Source: JAJEFO01 sp965208685
Lineage (GTDB): Bacteria > Pseudomonadota > Alphaproteobacteria > Rhodobacterales > Rhodobacteraceae
Assembly (NCBI GenBank): GCA_965208685.1
Contig: CBDBPL010000007.1
Location: 2,294,001 to 2,358,000, forward strand
Length of the DNA: 64,000 nucleotides
Direction of reading: 5' to 3'
The translations under genes and the position numbers were made by a program. Shown here piece by piece: positions 26,438-35,404 of this stretch (position 1 is its first letter; every line of letters begins with the position of its first letter). Under the pieces are notes generated by a model. It had not been told where the DNA came from. It did no database searches and saw only the letters and a program-made list of their open reading frames with translations.

Positions 26438-27651
26438 GAACCTTGATGGGACGTTGGTTTCTTGCAGCAGCTGTCGCGCTTGCTGTGCAGCTTTCGGATC
26501 CGGCGAGTGCCCAGGGACGCTTCGCACCGGAACTTCAGGTGGGTGACCAGGTCATCACGCGCTACCAGATCGACCAGCGCGAACGGTTTCTCGCGCTTCT
26601 TGGCGCAAGCGGCAACGTGCGTCGGCATGCACGGGAGCAATTGATCAACGAAACCGTGCAACGAATCGCGGCGCAGGAAGCCGGAGTTCGCGTCACTCCT
26701 GCACAGGTCGACGCCGACATGGAGGAGTTCGCTGCACGCGTCAACCTCTTGGTCGAAGACGTCATGGCCATCCTCGAGGAAGCCGGCATTGAACGCGAGT
26801 CCTTCCGGGCGTTCATAGAGGCCGGCGTTGCATGGCGCCAGCTTGTCCGAAGTCAGTTCGGGGAGTCCGTCCGCGCTTCGATTTCCGATCGACAGATCCG
26901 GCGTGCGCTTGCAACGACAGGAACCGAAGGCGGCACAAGGGTACTTGTCTCGGAGATCATTCTGCCTGCAGGTGATCCAAACACCGCCATCGCATCACGC
27001 AAGCGCGCCGTTCGAATCGCTGCGCTTCAAGACGAGGGCGAGTTTGCCGCAGCCGCCCGAAGCTACTCCATGGCCGCGTCGGCAAACCGGGGCGGCGAAG
27101 TCGACTGGCAGGCGCTGGATGCACTGCCGGAAAGCATCGGCAACATCGTTTCCGCGCTCGAGATCGGCAAGATCAGCAGCCCAATCGACTACGAAGGAAA
27201 TATCGCGATATTCCTGCTTCGAGACATGGAGCGTGTTCAGGAAGGCACCAACGAAGCCCTGCTTGTCGACTACGCGCTTCTCCGTCTCGAAGGCGGCACC
27301 GACGAAGCTGCGGAAATTGCGAAAGCGGTGAACGAATGCGATGACCTCTACCGGGTGGCCCGCGACCTGCCCGGCGACAGGCTTGTCCGCGAGGCCGTGC
27401 CGACTGCAGAACTTCCTGCGGACGTGCGTGCGGCTGTTGCCAATCTTGATGACAACGAGGTCTCGACGGCACTGATTCGTGACGGCAGCGTGGCCGTGCT
27501 GATGCTCTGCGAGCGCCGCCCGACCTTGAAGAGCAACATCGATTTCGACGTTGTAGGCGGGCGGCTTCTGAACCAGCGGCTCAACAACACTGCAGCGCAT
27601 TACCTGGCCGAACTTCGCGCATCGACCAACGTGATCGATCTCACGAATTGA
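26434..27651 (+). CDS. surA: SurA-like periplasmic chaperone / peptidyl-prolyl isomerase
   Basis: 405 residues, starting in the lptD stop (ATGA). A signal peptide (FLAAAVALAVQLSDPASA) precedes the SurA N-terminal helical domain (INETVQRIAAQEAGVRVTPA) and a parvulin-like PPIase region (SEIILPAGDPN to SSPIDYEGNIAIFLL). SurA escorts outer-membrane proteins such as LptD across the periplasm, which fits its place in the lpt operon. Confidence 0.9.
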   Translation: MRTLMGRWFLAAAVALAVQLSDPASAQGRFAPELQVGDQVITRYQIDQRERFLALLGASGNVRRHAREQLINETVQRIAAQEAGVRVTPAQVDADMEEFAARVNLLVEDVMAILEEAGIERESFRAFIEAGVAWRQLVRSQFGESVRASISDRQIRRALATTGTEGGTRVLVSEIILPAGDPNTAIASRKRAVRIAALQDEGEFAAAARSYSMAASANRGGEVDWQALDALPESIGNIVSALEIGKISSPIDYEGNIAIFLLRDMERVQEGTNEALLVDYALLRLEGGTDEAAEIAKAVNECDDLYRVARDLPGDRLVREAVPTAELPADVRAAVANLDDNEVSTALIRDGSVAVLMLCERRPTLKSNIDFDVVGGRLLNQRLNNTAAHYLAELRASTNVIDLTN

Positions 27652-27654
27652 CGC

Positions 27655-28653
27655 ATGACCGGGCCTGACCTGCTTCCCGTCGCAGTCAGTTGCGGCGACC
27701 CGTCCGGCATCGGCCCCGAAATCATCGTCGCGGCATGGGCGACCTTGCGACACGAATTGCCGTTCTTCATGATCGGCGATCCGCAGCATGTGCCCGCAGG
27801 CACCAAGACGGTTGTCATCGACACGCCCGCCGATGCCCCCTTGGCCATGGCAGACGGCCTTCCGGTGCTGCGGGTTGCTTTCCCGAAACCGGCCAGGCCG
27901 GGCCAGCCTGATCCGGAAAACGCACCCGGCGTGGTCGAGGCGATCCAAAGGGCCGTGGAACTGGTTGTCGAGGGTGCGGCTTCCGCCCTTTGCACGGCAC
28001 CGGTATCGAAACGGGAGCTCGTGTTCCACGCCAGCTTTGCCTTTCCGGGGCAGACCGAGTTTCTTGCCCATCTTGCCGGGGCCAGGCAAGCCGTCATGAT
28101 GCTTGCCAGCGAAGAATTGAAAGTCGTGCCCGTCACGACGCACATTCCGGTTTCGGAAGTTCCCCAGGCACTCAGCGCCGATCTTCTCGAAAGGACTATC
28201 CGGATCACCGACCGCGCCCTGCATGAAGACTTCGGTGTTCCCGAACCGCGACGGATCGCCGTTGCGGGACTCAACCCGCATGCCGGCGAAAACGGTGTCC
28301 TGGGAGACGAGGACGCAATCATCATTGCGCCGGTATGCGACCGCCTTCGCGCCGAAGGAATGTCGATTGCGGGACCGCTTTCCGCCGACACGATGTTCCA
28401 TGCGCAGGCCCGGGCAGGCTATGATGCCGCGATCGCGATGTATCATGATCAGGCACTGATACCGATCAAGACGCTCGCCTTCGACAGGGGCGTCAACGTG
28501 ACCCTCGGGCTTCCCTTCGTTCGCACGTCACCGGATCACGGCACCGCCTTCGACATGGCGGGGCGCGGCCAAGCCGATCCGGCCTCGATGATCGCGGCCC
28601 TCCGGCTAGCCCGGAAAACCGCATCGGCACGTCTCGCGAACAGTCGCCCGTGA
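27655..28653 (+). CDS. pdxA: 4-hydroxythreonine-4-phosphate dehydrogenase
   Basis: 332 residues. PdxA oxidises 4-phosphohydroxy-threonine in the DXP-dependent pyridoxal-phosphate pathway. Signatures are the start VAVSCGDPSGIGPEIIVAAW, GLNPHAGENGVLGDED, SADTMF and MYHDQALIPIKTL, which include the metal-ligand histidines. It lies 3 bp after surA and its stop overlaps rsmA, so it belongs to the same operon. The order surA-pdxA-rsmA is conserved in many proteobacteria. Confidence 0.97.
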   Translation: MTGPDLLPVAVSCGDPSGIGPEIIVAAWATLRHELPFFMIGDPQHVPAGTKTVVIDTPADAPLAMADGLPVLRVAFPKPARPGQPDPENAPGVVEAIQRAVELVVEGAASALCTAPVSKRELVFHASFAFPGQTEFLAHLAGARQAVMMLASEELKVVPVTTHIPVSEVPQALSADLLERTIRITDRALHEDFGVPEPRRIAVAGLNPHAGENGVLGDEDAIIIAPVCDRLRAEGMSIAGPLSADTMFHAQARAGYDAAIAMYHDQALIPIKTLAFDRGVNVTLGLPFVRTSPDHGTAFDMAGRGQADPASMIAALRLARKTASARLANSRP

Positions 28654-29492
28654 ACGCGCTGGACGATCTCCCGCCACTTCGCGACGTAATCGCGACGCAC
28701 GGCCTCGCGGCGCGGAAGTCCCTGGGCCAGAACTTTCTCCTGGACCTCAACCTGACTGCAAAGATCGCCCGGGCGGCAGGCGTCCTGGCGCATGCCGACG
28801 TGCTCGAGATTGGTCCCGGGCCAGGAGGCCTCACGCGGAGTCTCCTCGCCGAAGGCGCCCGCCGGGTCCTGGCGATCGAAAGGGACCGGCGCTGCATTCC
28901 TGCCCTTGCAGAAATAGCTCGGGCCTGCCCCGGCCGGCTCGAAATCGTCAATGCCGATGCTCTGAAGTTCGACCCGCGAGAGCGTCTGACGCCCCCCGTC
29001 AAAGTGACGGCCAACCTGCCATACAATGTCGGCACCGAACTGCTGACGCGCTGGCTGTCGGGTCCCGAATGGCCACCGTTCTGGCAAAGCCTTACGCTCA
29101 TGTTCCAGCGCGAGGTCGCGGAGCGGATAGTCGCCGGGCCCGGCAGCAAGTCCTACGGTCGCCTTTCGATCCTGGCCGGGTGGCGCAGCCAGGCACGAAT
29201 CGTCATGGACGTTCCCGCCCGGGCATTCACCCCGCAACCCAAGGTCAATTCAGCAGTGGTTCACGTCGAGACCTTGCCTGCACCGCGATTCCCCGCCGAC
29301 GCCGAGGCACTAGGGCACGTTGTTGCCTCCGCCTTCCGTCATCGCAGAAAGATGTTGCGTTCCAGTCTGAAGGGTCTGGCTCCCGACATCGAGGACAGGC
29401 TGCGCGTGGCCGGCATCAGGCCGACCGACCGACCCGAATCCGTCGACATCGAGCGATTCTGCGCGTTGTCGGAAATTCTCGGCAAAGGCTGA
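28650..29492 (+). CDS. rsmA: 16S rRNA (adenine1518/1519-N6)-dimethyltransferase
   Basis: 280 residues, GTG start inside the pdxA stop (GTGA). It dimethylates two adjacent adenines at the 3' end of 16S rRNA. The S-adenosylmethionine-binding motif is VLEIGPGPGGLTRSLL and the catalytic motif is NLPYNVGT; the start region KSLGQNFLLD is diagnostic. Last gene of the envelope operon; a short perfect inverted repeat (GCGGCAA/TTGCCGC, 29520-29534) lies between it and the convergent DUF4167 gene. Confidence 0.97.
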   Translation: MNALDDLPPLRDVIATHGLAARKSLGQNFLLDLNLTAKIARAAGVLAHADVLEIGPGPGGLTRSLLAEGARRVLAIERDRRCIPALAEIARACPGRLEIVNADALKFDPRERLTPPVKVTANLPYNVGTELLTRWLSGPEWPPFWQSLTLMFQREVAERIVAGPGSKSYGRLSILAGWRSQARIVMDVPARAFTPQPKVNSAVVHVETLPAPRFPADAEALGHVVASAFRHRRKMLRSSLKGLAPDIEDRLRVAGIRPTDRPESVDIERFCALSEILGKG

Positions 29493-29519
29493 CTGCGGTA
29501 CCGTGTCGCCGGGCAGGCG

Positions 29520-29534
29520 GCGGCAAATTGCCGC
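29520..29534. terminator. Inverted repeat between convergent rsmA and DUF4167 genes
   Basis: GCGGCAA and TTGCCGC flank a single base, so the effective hairpin is GCGGC with a 5-nt loop. It could end transcription from both sides. No T-run is present. Confidence 0.3.
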
Positions 29535-29544
29535 TCGCGAAGAC

Positions 29545-30087
29545 CTATTCCGCCGCGTCGGATGCCGCCAAGGCCGGTTCATCCAAGGGCGTCGGGTTGC
29601 GTTGCGGGCGCGGCTTCCGTGGCGGAACAACGCTCTCTTCAGGTGTATCGACCAACTCGCTGTCCCCGGGTGCAACACCCATGACGTCGCTTGCGACAGC
29701 TGCTGCGGCGACCTCCGGTGCGGGGACGCCGACCTGTCCGCTTTCGGCTGCAGCGGCATCCTCGCCCTTTTCCTCCGAGCGCTGATTCGCGCCCTGATGC
29801 GAGCTTCGACGCTCCTGCTGCTGCGCCTGGCGCTCCGCCTGCTCGCGCTGGGCCTCCGCCAGCATGCGCAGGTAGTGTTCGGCATGCTGCTGAAAGTTCT
29901 CCGCCGCAACGCGGTCGTTCGACAGCTGCGCATCTCGCGCCATCAGGTTGTACTTGTCGATGATCTGCTGCGGGGTCCCGCGCACCTTGCCCTCCGGCCC
30001 CGACGAATCGAAGACCCGATTGACAACATTGCCCATCGAACGGTTGCGGTTCGACTTTGACCGCGATCGTGATTTGGAAGTTCTCAT
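29545..30087 (-). CDS. DUF4167-domain protein
   Basis: 180 residues. The basic N-terminus (MRTSKSRSRSKSNRNRS) leads into the conserved domain VRGTPQQIIDKYNLMARDAQ and AAENFQQHAEHYLRML. The long C-terminal tail is low-complexity, rich in Q, E, A and P. The family is confined to Alphaproteobacteria and has no settled function; the basic tail suggests nucleic-acid binding. ATG 30087 is the family start; no good Shine-Dalgarno site is seen. It lies next to prmC and prfA on the same strand. Confidence 0.88.
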   Translation of the reverse strand: MRTSKSRSRSKSNRNRSMGNVVNRVFDSSGPEGKVRGTPQQIIDKYNLMARDAQLSNDRVAAENFQQHAEHYLRMLAEAQREQAERQAQQQERRSSHQGANQRSEEKGEDAAAAESGQVGVPAPEVAAAAVASDVMGVAPGDSELVDTPEESVVPPRKPRPQRNPTPLDEPALAASDAAE

Positions 30088-30313
30088 GTGTAAATTTGTC
30101 CAGCTTCTTGTCTGGTCATGCGTGGAGGTTCCAAAGGTCTGCCCGCTCCTCGGGCCCAGTTCCTTGCATGGATTTGGCAGATTCATCAGGGGAGACACAG
30201 GCGCTCCCGCCGTCCGCAAGCCATTGTCTATCCAGTGAAGACGCGGTTGCCAAGAGCTTTTTTCGAGGAATTCGCGAAAACTTCCGGCACCGCACGACCC
30301 TTCCGGCGCCAGA

Positions 30314-31177
30314 TCACGCCGGATTCCGCGCCGCCACGACCCTGTCCCTGCCATCCAGGTCGTCATGAACCGCCACGCTCTCCAGACCGGCTTTCGCCAG
30401 CAAATCCCGGACTCCATCGGCCTGGGTTGACCCTATCTCGACCAACAGCCTCCCGCCCGGGGTCAGGTAGTTCCGCGCCCCCGACACGATTGCGCGACAG
30501 GCCGACAGCCCGTCGGCACCGCCGGCCAAGGCTGCACGCGGCTCATGGTTCCTGACCTCCGGCGGCAAATCCCCGAATTCGTCTTCCGCGATGTAGGGTG
30601 GGTTGGACACGATGAGATCGAAACGTCCGCCCACATCGTCGTACCAGTCCGAAACCCGCAGGTTCACGCGTTCAGCCACGCCCATGGATTCGGCATTTTC
30701 CCCGGCTACCCGCAATGCCTCCTCCGAAATGTCCGTGCCGACGCCGAGTGCGTTCGGACGCTCCATCAGGAGTGACACGACGATGCAGCCGGATCCGGTT
30801 CCGAGATCCAGAACGCGGTCAAACGGATCCCGAATGCCCAGTTCGACCAGCAGTTCCGTCTCCGGACGGGGATCAAGCACGTCGTGCGTGACCTTGAACG
30901 TACCCTTCCAGAATTCCCGCTTGCCGATGATCTGGGATACCGGCCGCCTCGTTTCCCTCTCGGCAACCCCAAGGTCCAGCATCCGAAGCGCCAGCGCGTT
31001 CGGTGCATCACGGGTCTGCGGTTCAGGATCGGTCGTGCCCACGCCATAAGCCCAGCGGAAAATCCGCCGAAAGTCGCCCGCTGCGTCTGGCACGCCCGCG
31101 GCGCGCAACCGGGCAATCCAGTCTTCCTGCACGATCACGGGGTGTCCGGCACACGGATTGCGGCCACATCGCGACAT
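30314..31177 (-). CDS. prmC: Release-factor glutamine N5-methyltransferase
   Basis: 287 residues. PrmC methylates the glutamine of the GGQ motif in release factors. The S-adenosylmethionine site is VLDLGTGSGCIVVSLL and the catalytic motif is SNPPYI; RPETELLVE before it is typical. The gene begins 13 bp after the prfA stop, and prfA encodes its substrate, so the pair is a functional operon. Confidence 0.96.
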   Translation of the reverse strand: MSRCGRNPCAGHPVIVQEDWIARLRAAGVPDAAGDFRRIFRWAYGVGTTDPEPQTRDAPNALALRMLDLGVAERETRRPVSQIIGKREFWKGTFKVTHDVLDPRPETELLVELGIRDPFDRVLDLGTGSGCIVVSLLMERPNALGVGTDISEEALRVAGENAESMGVAERVNLRVSDWYDDVGGRFDLIVSNPPYIAEDEFGDLPPEVRNHEPRAALAGGADGLSACRAIVSGARNYLTPGGRLLVEIGSTQADGVRDLLAKAGLESVAVHDDLDGRDRVVAARNPA

Positions 31178-31190
31178 CTTGTCCCGTGGA

Positions 31191-32246
31191 TCACAGCCCC
31201 TGCTCCGCCAGCTTCTCTGCCTGGTCCGCAGCGATCAGGGCATCTATGACTCCGTCGAGATCGCCGCCAAGGACCTCGGCAAGCCGGTAGACGGTCAACC
31301 CGATGCGATGATCCGTCATCCGGCCTTGCGGGAAGTTGTAGGTCCGGATTCTTTCCGAGCGGTCCCCCGACCCCACCTTGGCCTTCCGGTCGCTCGCACG
31401 CTCTTCCGCCATCCTTTGCCGCTCCATGTCGTAGAGCTTTGCACGCAATCGGGCCATGGCGATCGCCCGGTTTTGGTGTTGGGACTTTTCCGAGGACGTC
31501 ACCACGATGCCTGACGGAACATGGGTGATCCTGACCGCCGAATCGGTCGTGTTCACGTGCTGGCCTCCCGATCCACTTGCCCGCATCGTGTCGATGCGAA
31601 TGTCGCCGGCAGGAATGTCGACATCGACCTCCTCGGCTTCCGGCAGTACCGCGACGGTGGCGGCGGACGTGTGGATTCGCCCGCCGGATTCCGTCTCCGG
31701 CACGCGCTGGACCCTGTGAACGCCGCTCTCGAACTTCAGGCGTGCAAACACGCCGTCCCCCTCGACATTGGCGACAGCCTCCTTGACGCCGCCAAGCTCG
31801 GACTCCGACAACTCGATCATCGAGAACTTCCAGCCCCGATCTTCCGCGTAACGCTGGTACATCCGCAGCAGTTCCCCGGCAAAGAGGGCGGCCTCCTCGC
31901 CACCGGTGCCGGGGCGAATCTCGATGATTGCGGGTCGCGCATCGGCGGCGTCCTTGGGCAGAAGCGCAATCTTCAGGCGCTGTTCAAGTGCCGGGAGCTC
32001 GTCCTTCACCCTGGCAAGCTCCTCCTGGGCGAGCCCGCGCATTTCGGGATCTTCCAGCATCGCCTCGGCTTCATCCCTTGCGGCAAGCAACGCAAAATAA
32101 GCGTCAATCTCGGTCACGAGGAGCTTAAGTTCGGCATACTCCCGCGAGAGATCCGCGATTTCGCCGCCCTGCACGCCGCTTGCCATTCTTGCTTCCAGGA
32201 ACTGAAAGCGCTCACGGATCTGCTCAAGTGTTTCGAGGGGTACCAT
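31191..32246 (-). CDS. prfA: Peptide chain release factor 1
   Basis: 351 residues, standard length. It recognises UAA and UAG stop codons and triggers peptide release. The GGQ motif is in RASGSGGQHVNTTDSAVRIT; the class-I release-factor PCRF domain precedes it (IEIRPGTGGEEAALFAGEL). First gene of the prfA-prmC unit. Confidence 0.98.
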   Translation of the reverse strand: MVPLETLEQIRERFQFLEARMASGVQGGEIADLSREYAELKLLVTEIDAYFALLAARDEAEAMLEDPEMRGLAQEELARVKDELPALEQRLKIALLPKDAADARPAIIEIRPGTGGEEAALFAGELLRMYQRYAEDRGWKFSMIELSESELGGVKEAVANVEGDGVFARLKFESGVHRVQRVPETESGGRIHTSAATVAVLPEAEEVDVDIPAGDIRIDTMRASGSGGQHVNTTDSAVRITHVPSGIVVTSSEKSQHQNRAIAMARLRAKLYDMERQRMAEERASDRKAKVGSGDRSERIRTYNFPQGRMTDHRIGLTVYRLAEVLGGDLDGVIDALIAADQAEKLAEQGL

Positions 32247-32381
32247 GCCCTCGTCTCACGCATTGGCAGTGCCGCGTCAAGATTGGCAACCGCTCCGGCT
32301 GCCGGCAACCAAAGCACAGAGTTGTTTCACGACCGCGTGGACTGTCTTCCAAATCGGCTAGAATTCGGATATGATCCTGAC

Positions 32382-32669
32382 ATGCTTCGCGCCGCAATTC
32401 TCATGGCCCTTTTGGCCACGCCTGCCATGGCCGACGTCAAGACCCCGAGTGGCATGACCGTCGAGTGCTATTGCACGGACACGCAGGGACTGCGTGTATC
32501 GCTAGGGGAGACCATCTGCCTCACCGTAAACGGCAGGTCTTTCATGGCGCAGTGCGACATGTCGCTGAATGTGCCGACCTGGCGCGACACCGGGCAGAGC
32601 TGCCTGTCTTCGGACCTGCAGCCGACACCTCTCGAGCGCCTGCGCCGCCTTGATCCACCACCGGCTTGA
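32382..32669 (+). CDS. Small secreted cysteine-rich protein
   Basis: 95 residues. An N-terminal signal peptide (MLRAAILMALLATPAMA) is followed by a mature part with five cysteines (VECYCTD, TICLTV, AQCDMS, SCLSS), suggesting disulfides in the periplasm. No named domain recognised; similar short proteins occur in Rhodobacterales. It is divergent from prfA, with a 135-bp gap. ATG 32382 is chosen from the signal peptide; the ribosome-binding site is weak. Confidence 0.7.
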   Translation: MLRAAILMALLATPAMADVKTPSGMTVECYCTDTQGLRVSLGETICLTVNGRSFMAQCDMSLNVPTWRDTGQSCLSSDLQPTPLERLRRLDPPPA

Positions 32670-33231
32670 GGCTCGGCTGCAATTCGCGTGGCACAGGCGT
32701 GGACGAGCAACGGCGCAACCTCGACTCGGAACATCGCAATTCGGCCTTCGGAGTCCGGGTCGCACCTGACGCACGAGTCCAAGGGCCCGTCGATAGGTCA
32801 TCCATGTGGGTGCGACGCAGACATGAGCGACCGAAGGGGTCCGGCGAAGAAGGACGTTGATGCCTGGATGGGCAGCACGGATCCGGCGCCTGCAGGTGGC
32901 AACCGTGAATCCAGCATTTGTGGCAAACGAAAATGCAATGGTCTTGGCTTGTCGTTTCATGAAGCCCCGGGGCTGCTGTGGTGATGAAGTCACCTCGGAC
33001 AGACAGGGGGTACGGATGAAGGATGGGAGACCGGGATGCTGCTGAAGCACCATCTCGAGCAAGGCGTCCCGCCTCTCCACCTGCGCCGCTGCCCGGGCAA
33101 TCACGTTCGAAGAAATTCCCTAGTCCCCGATTGCCCCGACAACCTCGTCCTTGGCGACTGCCGGCGGCATTGAACCTCTTCGCGTTTCCGGCGAAAGCTG
33201 GTTCCGCCAGACATCCGGGAAAAGGGCAGAC
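32670..33231. other. Intergenic stretch upstream of mazG
   Basis: About 560 bp. Long frames on the minus strand are shadows of mazG continued into this region and show no domain. Nothing else identified. Confidence 0.4.
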
Positions 33232-34071
33232 ATGGCTGACAGCGATCCCATCCACGACATGCCAGATGGCACACTGAAGCTGATCGAGGTCATGCGCCGC
33301 CTCCGGGATTCCGAGACCGGCTGCCCCTGGGACATCGAGCAGGACTTCGTCTCGATTGCGCCCTATACGATCGAGGAAGCCTTCGAGGTTGCCGATGCCA
33401 TCGAGCGCGAAGCCTGGGACGACCTCGAAGGCGAGCTTGGCGACCTGCTGCTGCAGGTCGTCTATCACTGCCAGATGGGAGGAGAGGCGGGGCATTTCGA
33501 CATCGCCAGCGTAACGCGAAGAATCTGCGCCAAGATGATTGACCGCCACCCGCATGTCTTCGGCTCCGACAATCGCGACAAGTCGGCAAGCGAACAGGCC
33601 CAGGACTGGGAAACCGCCAAGGCGGCAGAACGCACGGCATCGGGCGAGACGCGGACCCTCGACGGCATCGCGCTCGGGCTCCCGGCCCTGCTCAGAGCCG
33701 CGAAACTGCAGAAGCGTCTCTCTGCAGTCGGCTTCGACTGGGAAGACCCCCGTCCCGTGCTGGACAAGATCGCGGAAGAGCTTGCGGAATTGAACGCGGC
33801 ATTCTGCACGGCGGATGGCGGCATCGAGGAAGAGTTCGGCGATCTCCTGTTTTCGCTGGTCAATCTTGCTCGACACTGGGGCATTGATCCAGAAGGCGCG
33901 CTGCGGCACGCCAACGCCAAGGTGGAGCGGCGGTTTGCATCCGTCGAAGACCGGCTGGCCACGACCGGCAAATTCCCCGCGGAAGCCACGCTCGCCGAAA
34001 TGGACGAACTCTGGGAAGCGATCAAGCTGGAAGAGAAGGCGCGATCAACGCGACCTGAGCCCGGCACCTGA
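33232..34071 (+). CDS. mazG: Nucleoside triphosphate pyrophosphohydrolase MazG
   Basis: 279 residues with two MazG repeats. The first carries GCPWDIEQDFVSIAPYTIEE and the metal-binding EGELGDLLLQVVYH; the second has EEFGDLLFSLVNLARHWGID. It hydrolyses (d)NTPs to monophosphates and helps clear aberrant nucleotides or lower stringent-response signals. ATG 33232 has AAAGGG upstream; the in-frame extension to 33151 is not needed for the domain. Confidence 0.96.
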   Translation: MADSDPIHDMPDGTLKLIEVMRRLRDSETGCPWDIEQDFVSIAPYTIEEAFEVADAIEREAWDDLEGELGDLLLQVVYHCQMGGEAGHFDIASVTRRICAKMIDRHPHVFGSDNRDKSASEQAQDWETAKAAERTASGETRTLDGIALGLPALLRAAKLQKRLSAVGFDWEDPRPVLDKIAEELAELNAAFCTADGGIEEEFGDLLFSLVNLARHWGIDPEGALRHANAKVERRFASVEDRLATTGKFPAEATLAEMDELWEAIKLEEKARSTRPEPGT

Positions 34072-34215
34072 CCTCCCGCACGCTTCGACCCTTTCGCAGG
34101 ACGGTCACCGAAGCAAGAGTGCGCTCGCCGGACCCCGAATCCCTGCCGTTGCGCTGCGTCGCAAGCCTCCGGGACATGCGTTCGCGACCACCTCTTGATT
34201 TCCGACCAAAAAAGT

Positions 34216-34282
34216 CGTCTATTGATCTTAGTAAAATACTCAGGTATTTGCACCTTGCGAATCACATGAAAGGAACTTCGCC
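34216..34282 (+). promoter_or_regulatory. AT-rich leader with palindrome before the iron-binding protein gene
   Basis: An AT-rich island in high-GC DNA. It contains TTGATC (34222-34227) as a possible -35 box and the inverted repeat AAATAC-TCAG-GTATTT (34234-34249), a plausible site for an iron-responsive repressor (RirA, IscR, Irr or Fur-like). AAAGGAAC at 34270-34277 is the ribosome-binding site. Confidence 0.45.
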
Positions 34283-35284
34283 ATGCGCATGACAGCCCTC
34301 GCCGTCGCGGCCTTGACCACGGCTGCACCGGCGCTTGCCGATCAGGTCAACGTCTACTCCTATCGGCAGCCCGAACTGATCCAGCCGCTTTTCGACGTCT
34401 TCACGGAGAAGACGGGCATCGAGGTCAATGTCGCCTTCCTGAACAAGGGAATGGCCGAGCGTCTGAAGGCGGAAGGCGCACGCTCTCCCGCCGACCTCGC
34501 CTTCACGGTCGACATCGGCCGGCTTGACGCGCTCAAGTCCGCCGGCGTGCTCGACCCGCTCGCGACCGACGCCATCAAGGCCAACGTGCCGGAACAATAC
34601 CGTGACCCGGACGGCGCGTGGACGGCGCTCACGACCCGGGCGCGCATCGTGTACGCCTCGAAGGAACGTGTCGCAGACGGACAGGTGACAACCTACGAAG
34701 ACCTGGCTGATCCCAAGTGGAAAGGCAAGATCTGCACGCGTTCCGGCACCCATGTCTACATGCTGGCGCTCACCGCGGGCATGATAGAGCAGCACGGCGA
34801 AGAGTTTGCCCGGAACTGGCTGGCGGCTCTCAAGGCCAACCTGGCCAGGAAGCCGCAAGGCAACGACCGCGCACAGGTCAAGGCGATCTGGGCCGGGGAA
34901 TGCGACATCTCGATCGGCAACACCTACTACATGGCCCTCATGCTGAAGAACGATGAGCAGAAGGCCTGGGCCGACAGTGTCCGCATCGTATTCCCGACAT
35001 TCGAGAATGGTGGAACGCACGTGAATGTCTCGGGTGTAGCACTCACCAAGGCGGCGCCGAACCGGGATGCCGCCATACAGCTGGTCGAGTTCCTGGCATC
35101 GGAGGAAGGCCAGAGGCTCTATGCCGAAATCAACAGCGAATACCCCGTCAACCCGAATGTCTCGGCGCTCGCGGTGGTCGAGGCGTTCGGCAAGTTCAAT
35201 GCGGATGATGCAAATCTTCAGACCATCGCCAACTTCAGAGACGAAGCCCTGCGCATCACCGAGGAGGTCGACTACGACGGCTGA
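34283..35284 (+). CDS. Fe(3+) ABC transporter substrate-binding protein (FbpA/FutA-like)
   Basis: 333 residues. A signal peptide (MRMTALAVAALTTAAPALA) precedes the mature start DQVNVYSYRQPELIQPLFDV, typical of ferric-binding proteins of the FutA/AfuA group. GNTYYMALMLKN includes the paired tyrosines that bind ferric iron in this family. It should deliver Fe(3+) to an inner-membrane permease/ATPase, but none is encoded next to it, so the partner genes lie elsewhere. The AT-rich palindromic leader suggests iron-dependent control. Confidence 0.9.
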   Translation: MRMTALAVAALTTAAPALADQVNVYSYRQPELIQPLFDVFTEKTGIEVNVAFLNKGMAERLKAEGARSPADLAFTVDIGRLDALKSAGVLDPLATDAIKANVPEQYRDPDGAWTALTTRARIVYASKERVADGQVTTYEDLADPKWKGKICTRSGTHVYMLALTAGMIEQHGEEFARNWLAALKANLARKPQGNDRAQVKAIWAGECDISIGNTYYMALMLKNDEQKAWADSVRIVFPTFENGGTHVNVSGVALTKAAPNRDAAIQLVEFLASEEGQRLYAEINSEYPVNPNVSALAVVEAFGKFNADDANLQTIANFRDEALRITEEVDYDG

Positions 35285-35404
35285 AGGACGCCCCACGGCG
35301 ACAGCCATGCACGGACACGGATCCGCCCCTGCGTTTCTCCGGAATCGCAGGGGCGGGTGGACACGGTGGCCGCGACGTGTTCAAGCTTTCTTCCAGAAAG
35401 AACA

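Noticed and set aside
32542..33909. 455-codon minus-strand ORF opposite mazG
   Set aside because: Most of it is antisense to mazG with both MazG repeats; the rest lacks any domain.
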